DNA of 8,344 nucleotides from JALZAA01 sp035316005 (GCA_035316005.1 DATFXK010000293.1:1-8344); one strand, 5' to 3'; shown: positions 1-6,540, counted from the first letter of the stretch. A program made the numbers and translations. Notes: generated by a model from the sequence alone, not told the origin.

Positions 1-1158
1 GAGCTCGCGTAGCGGGTCGGTCGCGGCGAGGCGGCGGGCGATCCGCATGCCGTCGAGCATGCGGGGCAGGTCGGCGCCGTCGGTGAACAGACCGAGGTCG
101 ATATGCGGCGCCTCGTGCGGGTCGGTCGAACGCAGGCGAACCGAGCCTCGCGACCGGGGCGTCATCACCGAGGTGAGCATCACGAGCGCCGGCGGGTCGC
201 CCTGGAGCTCGGGCGGGTTGAACAACGGGAGCACATGGAGGTCGTAGACAGCATCGATGGTCGCGCTCGGCGCGGTCAGCAGCGCCTGGAAGACAGGGTC
301 GCCGGCCCGCGGCGGGATCGTCGCCTCGAACACGTTCGGCATGAGCGGGTGCTCCGTGAGATTCGCTCCGACACCCGGCCGGTCGAGCACCGGGTCGATG
401 CCCACTGAACGCAGATGGTCGGCGAGGCCGATGCCCGAGCGCAGCAGGATCATCGGGCTCCCGTACACGCCGGCCGCCGGCAGCACCCGGTCGGCCTCGA
501 CCAGCTCGCCGGACCCGGCGAGCCGGACGCCGACGGCCCGGGTGCCGGCGAGCTCGATCCGGTCGACGAGCGCGTCGGCGCGCACGGCGAGGTTCGAGCG
601 GGCGCGGGCGGGAGCGAGATACGTGAGCGCGGTCCTCTGGCGGACGCCGTCGATCAGGTTCATCGGTGGGAGGCCGGCGCCGGCCGCGCCGGGAGCGTTG
701 TGGTCGGCGACGACCGGGAAGCCCGCGTTGGCAGAGGCGTCGAGGAACGCCCGCTGGATCGGTGCCAGCTCGTCGGGAGCGGGCCGGCGGATGGGGAACG
801 GCCCGTCCTGTCCGTGCGCGTCGCCGTCGAAGTCGAAGTCGTGCTCGAGGCGGCAGAAGAACGGGAGCACGTCGGCGAACGACCAGCCGTCGCACCCGAG
901 CGTCGCCCACGCGTCGTAGTCGGCGGGACGGCCGCGCACCGCGAGCGCGGCGTTCGTCGCCGAGCAGCCGCCGACGATGCGCGCCCGGTTGGCGTCGAGC
1001 ACGCGGCCGTCGAGCGCGGTCTCGGCCCGGTAGCCCCAGTCGTGCGTGTCCGGCCCGGACTCTAGGAGCACGACGTCCCGGTCGCGGTCTTCGCTGAGCC
1101 GGGCGGCGAGGACACAACCGGCCGAGCCGGCGCCGACGATCACCACGTCGGCGGGCAT
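1..1158 (-). CDS. GMC-family FAD-dependent oxidoreductase, C-terminus cut by window edge
   Basis: Flavoprotein that would oxidise an alcohol group on a small substrate using FAD (choline dehydrogenase / alcohol oxidase superfamily). The 386 codons present start at ATG 1158 and stay open to the left edge; family members usually have about 500-550 residues. A Rossmann motif GAGSAG lies at residues 9-14 and the FAD-ribose acidic residue is E33 in LLESG. GMC signature 1 (IVGGCSATNAALAVRG) is around residues 61-76. Signature 2 (AAGVYGSPMILLRSGIG) is at 228-244. PRSRGSVRLRSTDPHEAPHID marks the start of the C-terminal substrate domain, so the catalytic His/Asn pair lies outside the window. The start overlaps the glycerate kinase stop as TGATG, and a weak GGGAAG ribosome site sits 7 bases upstream, so translation is probably coupled. 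The family call is firm; the substrate is unknown. No signal peptide or membrane segment is visible, so it is probably cytoplasmic. Confidence 0.93.
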   Translation of the reverse strand, partial: MPADVVIVGAGSAGCVLAARLSEDRDRDVVLLESGPDTHDWGYRAETALDGRVLDANRARIVGGCSATNAALAVRGRPADYDAWATLGCDGWSFADVLPFFCRLEHDFDFDGDAHGQDGPFPIRRPAPDELAPIQRAFLDASANAGFPVVADHNAPGAAGAGLPPMNLIDGVRQRTALTYLAPARARSNLAVRADALVDRIELAGTRAVGVRLAGSGELVEADRVLPAAGVYGSPMILLRSGIGLADHLRSVGIDPVLDRPGVGANLTEHPLMPNVFEATIPPRAGDPVFQALLTAPSATIDAVYDLHVLPLFNPPELQGDPPALVMLTSVMTPRSRGSVRLRSTDPHEAPHIDLGLFTDGADLPRMLDGMRIARRLAATDPLREL

Positions 1159-2186
1159 CAGCGCGCTTCCCGAGCCCGCCGCGCGGCTTCGATCGCCGCT
1201 TCCTCGACGAGCAGCGCGGCGCGTGCGAACGCTTCGCCGGACTGCCAGACGCGCTCGGTGAGCGTGAGCAGCTGCACGTCGCCGAGGACCGACAGCTCGT
1301 CGCGGCCTTCCTGTGTCGCCTGCCCCACGATCACCACGCGCTTCGCGACTCCCTCGTCGGCGGCCCATTCGAGCACACCGCCCACGACCTTGCCCTCGAA
1401 GCTCGTCGGGTCGAGCTTGCCTTCGCCGGTGACGACGAGCGCGGCGCCGGCGAGCGCGTCGTCGAGGCCGGCGGCGCGGGCGACGACGTCGAAGCCGGGC
1501 TCGAGCTGCGCGCCGATCGCCGCCAGCCCACCCGCGAGGCCGCCGGCCGCTCCTCCACCCTCGAGCTCGGTCACGTCGACGCCCGTCCGGTCCTCGTACA
1601 CCTCGGCCAGCCGGGCGAGCCGGCCGGTCAGCAACGACACCTGCGCCGACGTCGCGCCCTTCTGCGGCCCGTACACCGTGGCGGCATCGAGGAACGCGGT
1701 CGCGACATCGCACGCGACCGTCACGTCGTGACCGACGAGCGACCACCCGAGCGCGTCGACGGCGCCGAGCCCGCCATCCGTCGTCGCGCTGCCGCCGACG
1801 CCGACGATGACGCGGCGCGCGCCACCGCGCAGCGCGGCGGCGATCAGCTCGCCCGTGCCCCGCGTCGACGCCCGCAACGGATCGTTGCGCATGCCGACCA
1901 GCTGCAAGCCGCTGGCGCGCGCCATCTCGACCACGCCGGTCCCGTCGGGCAGGAGCCCCCAATGCGCCGCGACCGGGTCGCCCAACGGGCCCGTGACGGT
2001 GGCCCTGCGCGTCGATCCGCCCCGGGCGGCGAGCAGGGCGTCGAGGGTCCCCTCGCCGCCGTCGGCGAGCGGCATCCGGCGCGCGTCGAAGCCGGCCGCC
2101 TCGACGCCCGCCGCCATGGCGTCGGCGGCCGCGGCCGCGCTGAGCGAGCCGCGGAACTTGTCGGGAGCCACGATGGCTCTGGCCAC
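1158..2186 (-). CDS. glxK: Glycerate kinase (GlxK/GarK family), short form
   Basis: Phosphorylates D-glycerate with ATP, feeding it into lower glycolysis; this family typically makes 2-phosphoglycerate. With the GTG start at 2186 the protein has 342 residues, somewhat shorter than the usual 370-380. Family motifs run in order: APDKFRGS at residues 7-14, ADGGEGT 41-47, GVGGSATTDGG 129-139, GPQKGAT 173-179, a Gly/Ala-rich AAGGLAGGLAA stretch after 212, and TGEGKLD 253-259. The shortening falls between GVGGSATTDGG and the VACDV strand, where longer homologues carry an extra segment of about 25-30 residues. The reading frame is open further upstream to an ATG at 2519, but that extension has no family similarity and lies antisense to treT, so I rejected it. 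GTG 2186 gives MARAIVAPDKF, the normal family N-terminus. No clear Shine-Dalgarno is seen; the message may be leaderless. It is followed by the GMC gene with a 1-base overlap. Confidence 0.93.
   Translation of the reverse strand: MARAIVAPDKFRGSLSAAAAADAMAAGVEAAGFDARRMPLADGGEGTLDALLAARGGSTRRATVTGPLGDPVAAHWGLLPDGTGVVEMARASGLQLVGMRNDPLRASTRGTGELIAAALRGGARRVIVGVGGSATTDGGLGAVDALGWSLVGHDVTVACDVATAFLDAATVYGPQKGATSAQVSLLTGRLARLAEVYEDRTGVDVTELEGGGAAGGLAGGLAAIGAQLEPGFDVVARAAGLDDALAGAALVVTGEGKLDPTSFEGKVVGGVLEWAADEGVAKRVVIVGQATQEGRDELSVLGDVQLLTLTERVWQSGEAFARAALLVEEAAIEAARRAREAR
2163..2167 (+). promoter_or_regulatory. Ribosome binding site for treT
   Basis: GGGAG lies 5 bases upstream of ATG 2173. It favours that start over the in-frame GTG at 2206, which would shorten the protein by 11 residues and remove the overlap with the divergent glycerate kinase start. 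The site itself lies inside the glycerate kinase coding sequence on the other strand. Confidence 0.55.
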
Positions 2187-3456
2187 GCTGGATAGATTGC
2201 ACCGAGTGCCGGAACGTGTCCCGCTCCTCGAGAAGGGCCTCGGCGAATACGCGCCGATCGTGGGACCCGAGGTGCTCGAGCGCATCGAAGCGCTCGCCGC
2301 GCCCCTGCGGGGCTGCCGGGTGCTGCACATCAACGCCACCGCGTACGGCGGTGGTGTGGCGGAGCTGCTCGCCACCCACGTCCCCCTGCTCCGCAGCGTC
2401 GGCATCGATGCCGAGTGGCAGGTGATCAGGGGCAGCGACGAGTTCTTCGGCATCACGAAGGAGGTGCACAACGCACTCCAGGGCGCCGACATCGACTGGT
2501 CCGATCGGAAGCAGCGCATCTACCTCGAGCACGTCCTGGACAACGCGCTGCGCCTCGAAGGCGAGTGGGACGTCGTCATCGCGCACGATCCCCAGCCCGT
2601 CGCCCTGCGGAGCTACGTGCGTGACCCGTCGCTGCGGTCGCCGAACACGAAGTGGGTGTGGCGGTGTCACCTCGACCTCACCGACGCCAACCCGACGGTG
2701 TGGGAGTTCTTCCGACCGTATGTCGAGCTGCACGACGCGTCGGTGTGGACGATGAAGGAGTTCGTCCCCGATTCGCTGTCGATGGATCGCGTGCTGCAGC
2801 GGCATCCATCGATCGACCCGCTTTCCGTGAAGAACCTCGAGATGCCGACGCCGTTCGCCGAGGAGCTCTGCCGCCAGTACGGGCTCGACGTCCGCCGCCC
2901 GATCGTGTGTCAGGTGAGCCGGTACGACCCGTGGAAGGACCCGGTCGGTGTGATCCGCGCGTTCCGGATCGTCCGCGAGAAGGTCACGGACGCGCAGCTG
3001 CTCCTCGCGGGCTCGATGGCCACGGACGACCCCGAGGGGTTCCGGGTCTGGGACGAGGTGCAGGAGGAGCGCGGCGGCGACCCGGACATCTACACGCTCT
3101 CGAATCTCCACCAGGTCGGCAACGTGCAGATCAACGCGTTCCAGCGCATCGCCGACGTCGTGATCCAGAAGTCGATCCGGGAGGGCTTCGGGCTCACCGT
3201 GAGCGAGGGGCTCTGGAAGGGAAGGCCGGTCGTGGGCGGGCGCGCCGGGGGCATCGTGCTGCAGCTCCGGGACGGGTTCGACGGGTATCTCGTCGACACC
3301 GTCGACGAGTGCGCGGCGCGCACGATCGACCTGCTCGCAGATCCCGTGGGCGCCGACGCGATGGGCGCGCAAGGCAAGGAGCACGTCCGGGAGAACTTCC
3401 TGTCGACGCGCGAGCTCGAAGACTGGCTGCTCCTGCTGACGGAACTCCGCGCGTGA
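2173..3456 (+). CDS. treT: TreT-type trehalose synthase, GT4 glycosyltransferase
   Basis: Retaining glycosyltransferase resembling the archaeal/bacterial trehalose glycosyltransferring synthase TreT, which joins a nucleotide-glucose to glucose to give trehalose in one step. The 427 residues match the family length (about 410-420). Residues shared with Pyrococcus-type TreT include NATAYGGGVAEL at 54-65, HDPQP 138-142, RCHLDLTDANP 164-174 (TreT has RCHIDLSSPN), PSIDPLSVKN 212-221, SRYDPWKDP 249-257 and IREGFGLTVSE 335-345. The last holds the GT4 E-x7-E pair, E337 and E345. No signal peptide or membrane segment is visible, so it is cytoplasmic. ATG 2173 is chosen for its GGGAG site and because LHRVPERV resembles the family N-terminus. 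Its stop overlaps the GT20 start as GTGA, so the two are probably one coupled operon. Specificity is inferred from similarity: donor (ADP-, UDP- or GDP-glucose) and acceptor cannot be read from the sequence. Confidence 0.9.
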   Translation: MALATLDRLHRVPERVPLLEKGLGEYAPIVGPEVLERIEALAAPLRGCRVLHINATAYGGGVAELLATHVPLLRSVGIDAEWQVIRGSDEFFGITKEVHNALQGADIDWSDRKQRIYLEHVLDNALRLEGEWDVVIAHDPQPVALRSYVRDPSLRSPNTKWVWRCHLDLTDANPTVWEFFRPYVELHDASVWTMKEFVPDSLSMDRVLQRHPSIDPLSVKNLEMPTPFAEELCRQYGLDVRRPIVCQVSRYDPWKDPVGVIRAFRIVREKVTDAQLLLAGSMATDDPEGFRVWDEVQEERGGDPDIYTLSNLHQVGNVQINAFQRIADVVIQKSIREGFGLTVSEGLWKGRPVVGGRAGGIVLQLRDGFDGYLVDTVDECAARTIDLLADPVGADAMGAQGKEHVRENFLSTRELEDWLLLLTELRA

Positions 3457-4826
3457 TCGTCGTCTCCCACCGGGGGCCGGCGACGTTCGTCCGCGGGGAC
3501 GACGGGACGTTCCACGCGCGGCGCGGGTCGGGCGGATTGGCGGGCACGCTCGGTCGGCTCGTGCACGACGGCTTCGACGGGCCCGTCGGGTGGGTGGCGG
3601 CGGCCATGACCGACGACGACCGGGCAGCGGCGGCCGCGGGCCAGACGGCGCTCCCGGACGTCGCGCTCGAGCTGCTCGCCATCGACGCCCGGGAGCACCG
3701 CTTGCACTACGACCTGGTGTCGAACGCGACGCTGTGGTTCCTGCACCACGGGCTGTTCGACCTCCCGCGCCGCCCGCGCTTCGACGACCGCTTCCGCGAG
3801 GCCTGGGACGCGTACGTCGCCGTCAACCGCGCGTTCGCCGACCGCGTCGCGGATGTCGCCGACGAGGGCGACATCGTCCTCGTGCAGGACTACCACCTCG
3901 CCCTCGTGCCCGGTCAGCTGACCGCCCGGCGCCCCGACCTCCGCGTCGTGCACTTCACGCACACCCCGTTCTGCGGCCCGAACTCGATCCGCGTGCTGCC
4001 CGACGTCATCGGGCGTGCCATCTGCGAGTCGATGGCGACGGTGCCCTGCGGGTTCCACACTGCACGCTGGGCGCGCGCCTACGAAGCCTGCGTCGAGACC
4101 GTTCTCGGTCCGCAGCACGGCCTGCTGTCGTTCTCGGCGCCGCTCGGTCCCGACCCGGCCGACCTCGGCGACGCGTTCGACTCGCCCGAGGGCCGCGCCG
4201 CGCTGCAGGAGCTCGAACGGTCGCTCGGCGATCGGCTGCTCCTCCTGCGCAGTGACCGCATCGATCCGTCGAAGAACATCGTGCGCGGTTTCCTCGCCTA
4301 CGACCGGCTTCTCGAGCGCGCGCCGGAGTGGCGGGAGCGGGTCGTGTTCGTGGCGAGGCTGAACGAGTCCCGCCAGGGCCTGCCCGAGTACCAGGCGTAC
4401 GCGCAGGAGGTCGAGCAAGCGGCCACCTTCGTGAACGAGCGGTGGGCGCGCCGCGACTGGGAGCCCGTCGTGACCGACCTGCGCGACGACTTCCCCCGCA
4501 GCGTCGCCAGTTACGCGCGCTACGACGCGTTGCTCGTGAACCCGCTGAAGGACGGCCTCAACCTCGTCGCGAAGGAGGGACCGATGATGAACCGCCGGGA
4601 CGGCGTCGTGTGCCTCTCACCCGAGGCGGGGTCGTACGACGAGCTGGCGCCGGCGGTACTCGACGCGCACCCGTACGACCTCGACCAGACGGCGGGCGCG
4701 CTGCACACGGCGCTGTCGATGCCGGCCGAGGCTCGCCGTGAGCAGGCGACGCGTCTGCGTGAGCTCGCCGGCGCCCACACACCGGCGACGTGGTTGCAGG
4801 CGCAGGTCAGCGCGGCGTGCGCGTAG
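3453..4826 (+). CDS. otsA: GT20 glycosyltransferase, trehalose-6-phosphate synthase (OtsA) family
   Basis: Family GT20 enzyme, likely joining nucleotide-glucose and glucose-6-phosphate to make trehalose-6-phosphate. It has 457 residues, close to E. coli OtsA. Residues matching OtsA functional positions are R7 (N-terminal SHRGP in place of SNR), GGLAG 27-31, Y86 and W95 in the acceptor region (SNATLWF), QDYHL 145-149, R269 and K274 in RIDPSKN (OtsA RLDYSKG), and D367 and E375 in NPLKDGLNLVAKE (OtsA TPLRDGMNLVAKE). HTPFC at 170-174 replaces HIPFP. The nucleotide-sugar and phosphate residues are therefore kept, while several flanking positions belong to a divergent clade. The GTG start at 3453 overlaps the treT stop (GTGA), with only a weak GGAA upstream, so coupling is likely. 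The frame stays open to 2652, but that part is a shadow of treT. The convergent otsB supplies the matching phosphatase. Another GT20 product such as a glucosylglycerol-phosphate-like compound is possible but less likely. Confidence 0.87.
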   Translation: MIVVSHRGPATFVRGDDGTFHARRGSGGLAGTLGRLVHDGFDGPVGWVAAAMTDDDRAAAAAGQTALPDVALELLAIDAREHRLHYDLVSNATLWFLHHGLFDLPRRPRFDDRFREAWDAYVAVNRAFADRVADVADEGDIVLVQDYHLALVPGQLTARRPDLRVVHFTHTPFCGPNSIRVLPDVIGRAICESMATVPCGFHTARWARAYEACVETVLGPQHGLLSFSAPLGPDPADLGDAFDSPEGRAALQELERSLGDRLLLLRSDRIDPSKNIVRGFLAYDRLLERAPEWRERVVFVARLNESRQGLPEYQAYAQEVEQAATFVNERWARRDWEPVVTDLRDDFPRSVASYARYDALLVNPLKDGLNLVAKEGPMMNRRDGVVCLSPEAGSYDELAPAVLDAHPYDLDQTAGALHTALSMPAEARREQATRLRELAGAHTPATWLQAQVSAACA

Positions 4827-5595
4827 CCGCCGCGGCGAGGTCGTCCAGCAGGGTCACCAGCCCGGTCGGCCCGTCGACGGCGACGTCGGCCTGCGCGAGC
4901 AGCTCGGCCGGCGCCTCGGCCGAGCCGACGGCGATGCGGACGGCGTGCTCGAGCCGTCCCGCCGCCACCAGCCGTTCGAGGGCGGCGAAGGCGTCCAGGT
5001 CGCCGCGGTCGTCGCCGGCGAAGCAGGCACCGATCGCGCCCTCGACGAGCACCGCAACGGCCGTGCCCTTGTCTGCGGGCACCGGTGGCCGCAGCTCCCG
5101 CGCCATCCTGGTTGCGTACACGGTCAGACCTTGGCGGCGTGCGACCCGATCGACCACGTCGACCGCAGTGCCCTCCCGGGCCGGCGCCGTGCGCCAGTGG
5201 ACGGTGACGGCGACGCCGGCCTTGCGCTCCACGAGCAGGTCGGGGAGCTCGCGCTCGAGCTCGTCGGCGGCGCGGGCCACGGCGCCGAGGTAGGGCTCGG
5301 CCCGCGCGTCGACGACGGCGCGGCCGTCCACCATCCGTTCGAGCCCGTACTGACCGACGAGGGTGAGCTCGGGCAGGTCGATCGCGAGGGCGAGATACTC
5401 GACCGGCCGTCCGCTGACGACGGCGACGGTCCCGAAGGTGCCCATCAGCGCGGAGAGCGCGTCGCGGGCGGCCGGGAGCGCGCGGGCGGACGCAGGGTCG
5501 TCGACGATGGCGGAGATCGTGCCGTCGAAGTCGACGAGCACGGCCGACTCGCGTGGTCGCGCCGCCAGCGGGCGAAGTGGCGCCGGCAGGGGCAC
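4807..5595 (-). CDS. otsB: Trehalose-6-phosphate phosphatase (OtsB), HAD superfamily
   Basis: Removes phosphate from trehalose-6-phosphate to release trehalose in the cytoplasm. The 262 residues are normal for bacterial OtsB. HAD motifs are complete: motif I DFDGT at 22-26 (nucleophile D22, acid D24), motif II SGR at 61-63, motif III lysine K176 in DKGTA, and motif IV GDDRGDLDAF at 194-203. OtsB cap and substrate features are also present: GQYGLE at 81-86, TVHWR 131-135 and ELRPP 167-171. The start is GTG 5595, giving a short 20-residue lead before motif I. It lies 9 bases after the stop of the VirR-like gene and has no obvious Shine-Dalgarno, so it probably depends on read-through from that gene. 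The 3' end overlaps the convergent GT20 gene by 20 bases, leaving no room for a separate terminator. The function is firm for the family; the exact sugar phosphate depends on what GT20 makes. Confidence 0.93.
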   Translation of the reverse strand: MPLPAPLRPLAARPRESAVLVDFDGTISAIVDDPASARALPAARDALSALMGTFGTVAVVSGRPVEYLALAIDLPELTLVGQYGLERMVDGRAVVDARAEPYLGAVARAADELERELPDLLVERKAGVAVTVHWRTAPAREGTAVDVVDRVARRQGLTVYATRMARELRPPVPADKGTAVAVLVEGAIGACFAGDDRGDLDAFAALERLVAAGRLEHAVRIAVGSAEAPAELLAQADVAVDGPTGLVTLLDDLAAAATRTPR

Positions 5596-5604
5596 GGGTG
5601 GGGA

Positions 5605-6150
5605 CTACTGGCCGAGGAGGACGGCGCAGTTCACGTTCTCGGTCCCCGCCGGCGGCGGGTTCGGGATCGGCTCGACGGTGGTGCCCGCGCCGACGTCGCC
5701 CTGGAGCTGGGCGGCCTCCTTCTCGAAGCCCTGCTTGCACTGCACCGCCGTCCCCCGGCGCGCGTTCGTGTTCGCCGGCTGGATGAGCTGGTAGCCCAAG
5801 GTGCGCAGCTTGTTCGTCATGTTGGCGGCGGCGCCCGACGCGGAGCCGGCGTTGAACACCACCACCCGCACCTCGCCGCGGGCTCTCGCGTTCCCGTTCT
5901 TGGCCGTGGTCGCCGGTTGTGACGAAGCCGGTGCGGCGCCGGACGACGGCGGTGTCGTCGCCTTGCTCGTGGCCGCCGGCGTCGCGCCGTTGCCGGCCGG
6001 CCCCTTGTCGATCACCTGCAGGAGCACGATGCCGAGGACGACCGCGAGACCGACGAGCCCGGCCCCTCGTACCGCCGAGTTGACACCCGAGCCCTCGCGT
6101 GGGTTGCCGCGACCACCGAGTCCGCTGCCGGTCGGGGTCGCCACGGTCAC
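5605..6150 (-). CDS. VirR-like LytR_C domain membrane protein
   Basis: Single-pass envelope protein of 181 residues. It has a short Gly/Arg-rich cytoplasmic head (1-28), one membrane segment at about 29-47 (AGLVGLAVVLGIVLLQVI), a low-complexity Ala/Pro/Ser/Thr linker at about 50-90, and an extracytoplasmic LytR_C domain at about 93-181. That domain starts VRVVVFNAGSASGAAANMTNKL, continues RTLGYQL, and ends in the hydrophobic strand NCAVLLGQ. LytR_C domains occur at the end of LCP cell-wall ligases; here the catalytic LCP domain is absent. The layout and the preceding DUF3263 gene match M. tuberculosis Rv0430-Rv0431, where Rv0431 (VirR) affects vesicle release and envelope integrity. A similar role here is inference. 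The GTG start at 6150 overlaps the DUF3263 stop as GTGA; a second GTG two codons later is an alternative. C138 and C175 both fall in the external domain and could pair. Confidence 0.85.
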   Translation of the reverse strand: MTVATPTGSGLGGRGNPREGSGVNSAVRGAGLVGLAVVLGIVLLQVIDKGPAGNGATPAATSKATTPPSSGAAPASSQPATTAKNGNARARGEVRVVVFNAGSASGAAANMTNKLRTLGYQLIQPANTNARRGTAVQCKQGFEKEAAQLQGDVGAGTTVEPIPNPPPAGTENVNCAVLLGQ

Positions 6151-6404
6151 CGAGACCCGGGATCCGCGCGCCGGCCTTCGATGCGCACGCGCCGGCGCTG
6201 GTTCCGCACGCGTTGCGCGCGCTTGACCGTGAGCGGGTCGTACTCCAACGCGTCCGCGTTGTCGAGCAACGCGCTCAGGAGCTCGTAGTAGCGCGACGGC
6301 GAGATGTCGAAGTTCTCACGGATCGCGACTTCCTTGGGACCCGGCTGGTGACGCCAGGCCCGCTCGAAATCGAGGATCTCGCGGTCGCGTGCCGACAGGG
6401 CCAT
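6147..6404 (-). CDS. DUF3263 family small protein
   Basis: Small protein of 85 residues belonging to the actinobacterial DUF3263 family. Family features are DREILDFERAW near the start (residues 7-17), PKEVAIRENFDISPSRYYELL at 23-43, and ALEYDPLTVKRAQRVR at 52-67, followed by a basic Arg-rich tail. The central KEVAIRE...SPSRYYELL section looks like a helix-turn-helix, and the basic tail suits nucleic acid binding. That is an inference; I know of no established function. It is the first gene of the DUF3263-VirR-like-otsB group. The ATG at 6404 is supported by AGGA at 6414-6417, 9 bases upstream. No convincing -10/-35 promoter is visible in the gap in front of it. Its stop is embedded in the next gene's GTG start. 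Confidence 0.85.
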   Translation of the reverse strand: MALSARDREILDFERAWRHQPGPKEVAIRENFDISPSRYYELLSALLDNADALEYDPLTVKRAQRVRNQRRRVRIEGRRADPGSR

Positions 6405-6540
6405 CAGCGTCGATCCTGGCCGCTGGCGGCACCGAGAGCAAGCATTTCGGGCTTCGGGCGTCGGGGCGAGAGGCGCGCAGGCGGCGGCTTTGCCGACCGC
6501 CGGAGCAAAGCCCGAGCTTGCGAGGGCGACAACGTGGTCG
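6405..6540. other. Intergenic gap between DUF3263 gene and tRNA-Thr
   Basis: The only true intergenic space in the window (136 bases). It must hold the end of the cysS-rlmB-tRNA transcript and, if they are separate, the promoter of the DUF3263-VirR-otsB group, all on the minus strand. It contains the hairpin at 6486-6512, a short CGAGCTTGCGAGG stretch at 6513-6525, and the AGGA ribosome site for DUF3263 at 6414-6417. I see no gene and no promoter matching a consensus well enough to call. Confidence 0.6.
6486..6512 (-). terminator. Hairpin downstream of tRNA-Thr, candidate terminator or processing stem
   Basis: A perfect 8-base inverted repeat, GGCTTTGC and GCAAAGCC, is separated by an 11-base loop. 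On the minus strand it begins 28 bases after the tRNA 3' end. No U-tract follows, so it is not a classical Rho-independent terminator, although stems without a U-tail are often proposed as terminators in high-GC actinobacteria. It sits where the rlmB-tRNA transcript would end and before the DUF3263 gene begins. Confidence 0.45.

Noticed and set aside
1807..2172. Upstream extension of treT to an ATG at 1807
   Set aside because: The extra residues are low-complexity and antisense to glycerate kinase motifs; TreT homologues start near ATG 2173.
2187..2519. Upstream extension of glycerate kinase to an ATG at 2519 (453-residue version)
   Set aside because: The added 111 residues have no family similarity, lie wholly antisense to the well-supported treT coding sequence, and the family N-terminus begins right at GTG 2186.
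2652..3452. Long N-terminal extension of the GT20 frame
   Set aside because: Arg/Pro/Gly-rich shadow of treT in another frame; GT20 similarity begins exactly at GTG 3453.
3090..4418. Large antisense open frame opposite treT and GT20
   Set aside because: Compositional artefact of very high GC: Arg/Val/Glu-rich with no recognisable motif, opposite two confident genes.
4765..4788. 7-base inverted repeat TCGCCGG / CCGGCGA near the end of GT20, considered as a terminator
   Set aside because: It lies inside the coding sequence, has no U-tract, and short GC-only repeats are expected by chance at this base composition.
4520..5740. 406-residue minus-strand frame across GT20, otsB and the VirR-like gene
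   Set aside because: Arg/Gly/Pro-rich translation without motifs, spanning several confident genes in another frame.
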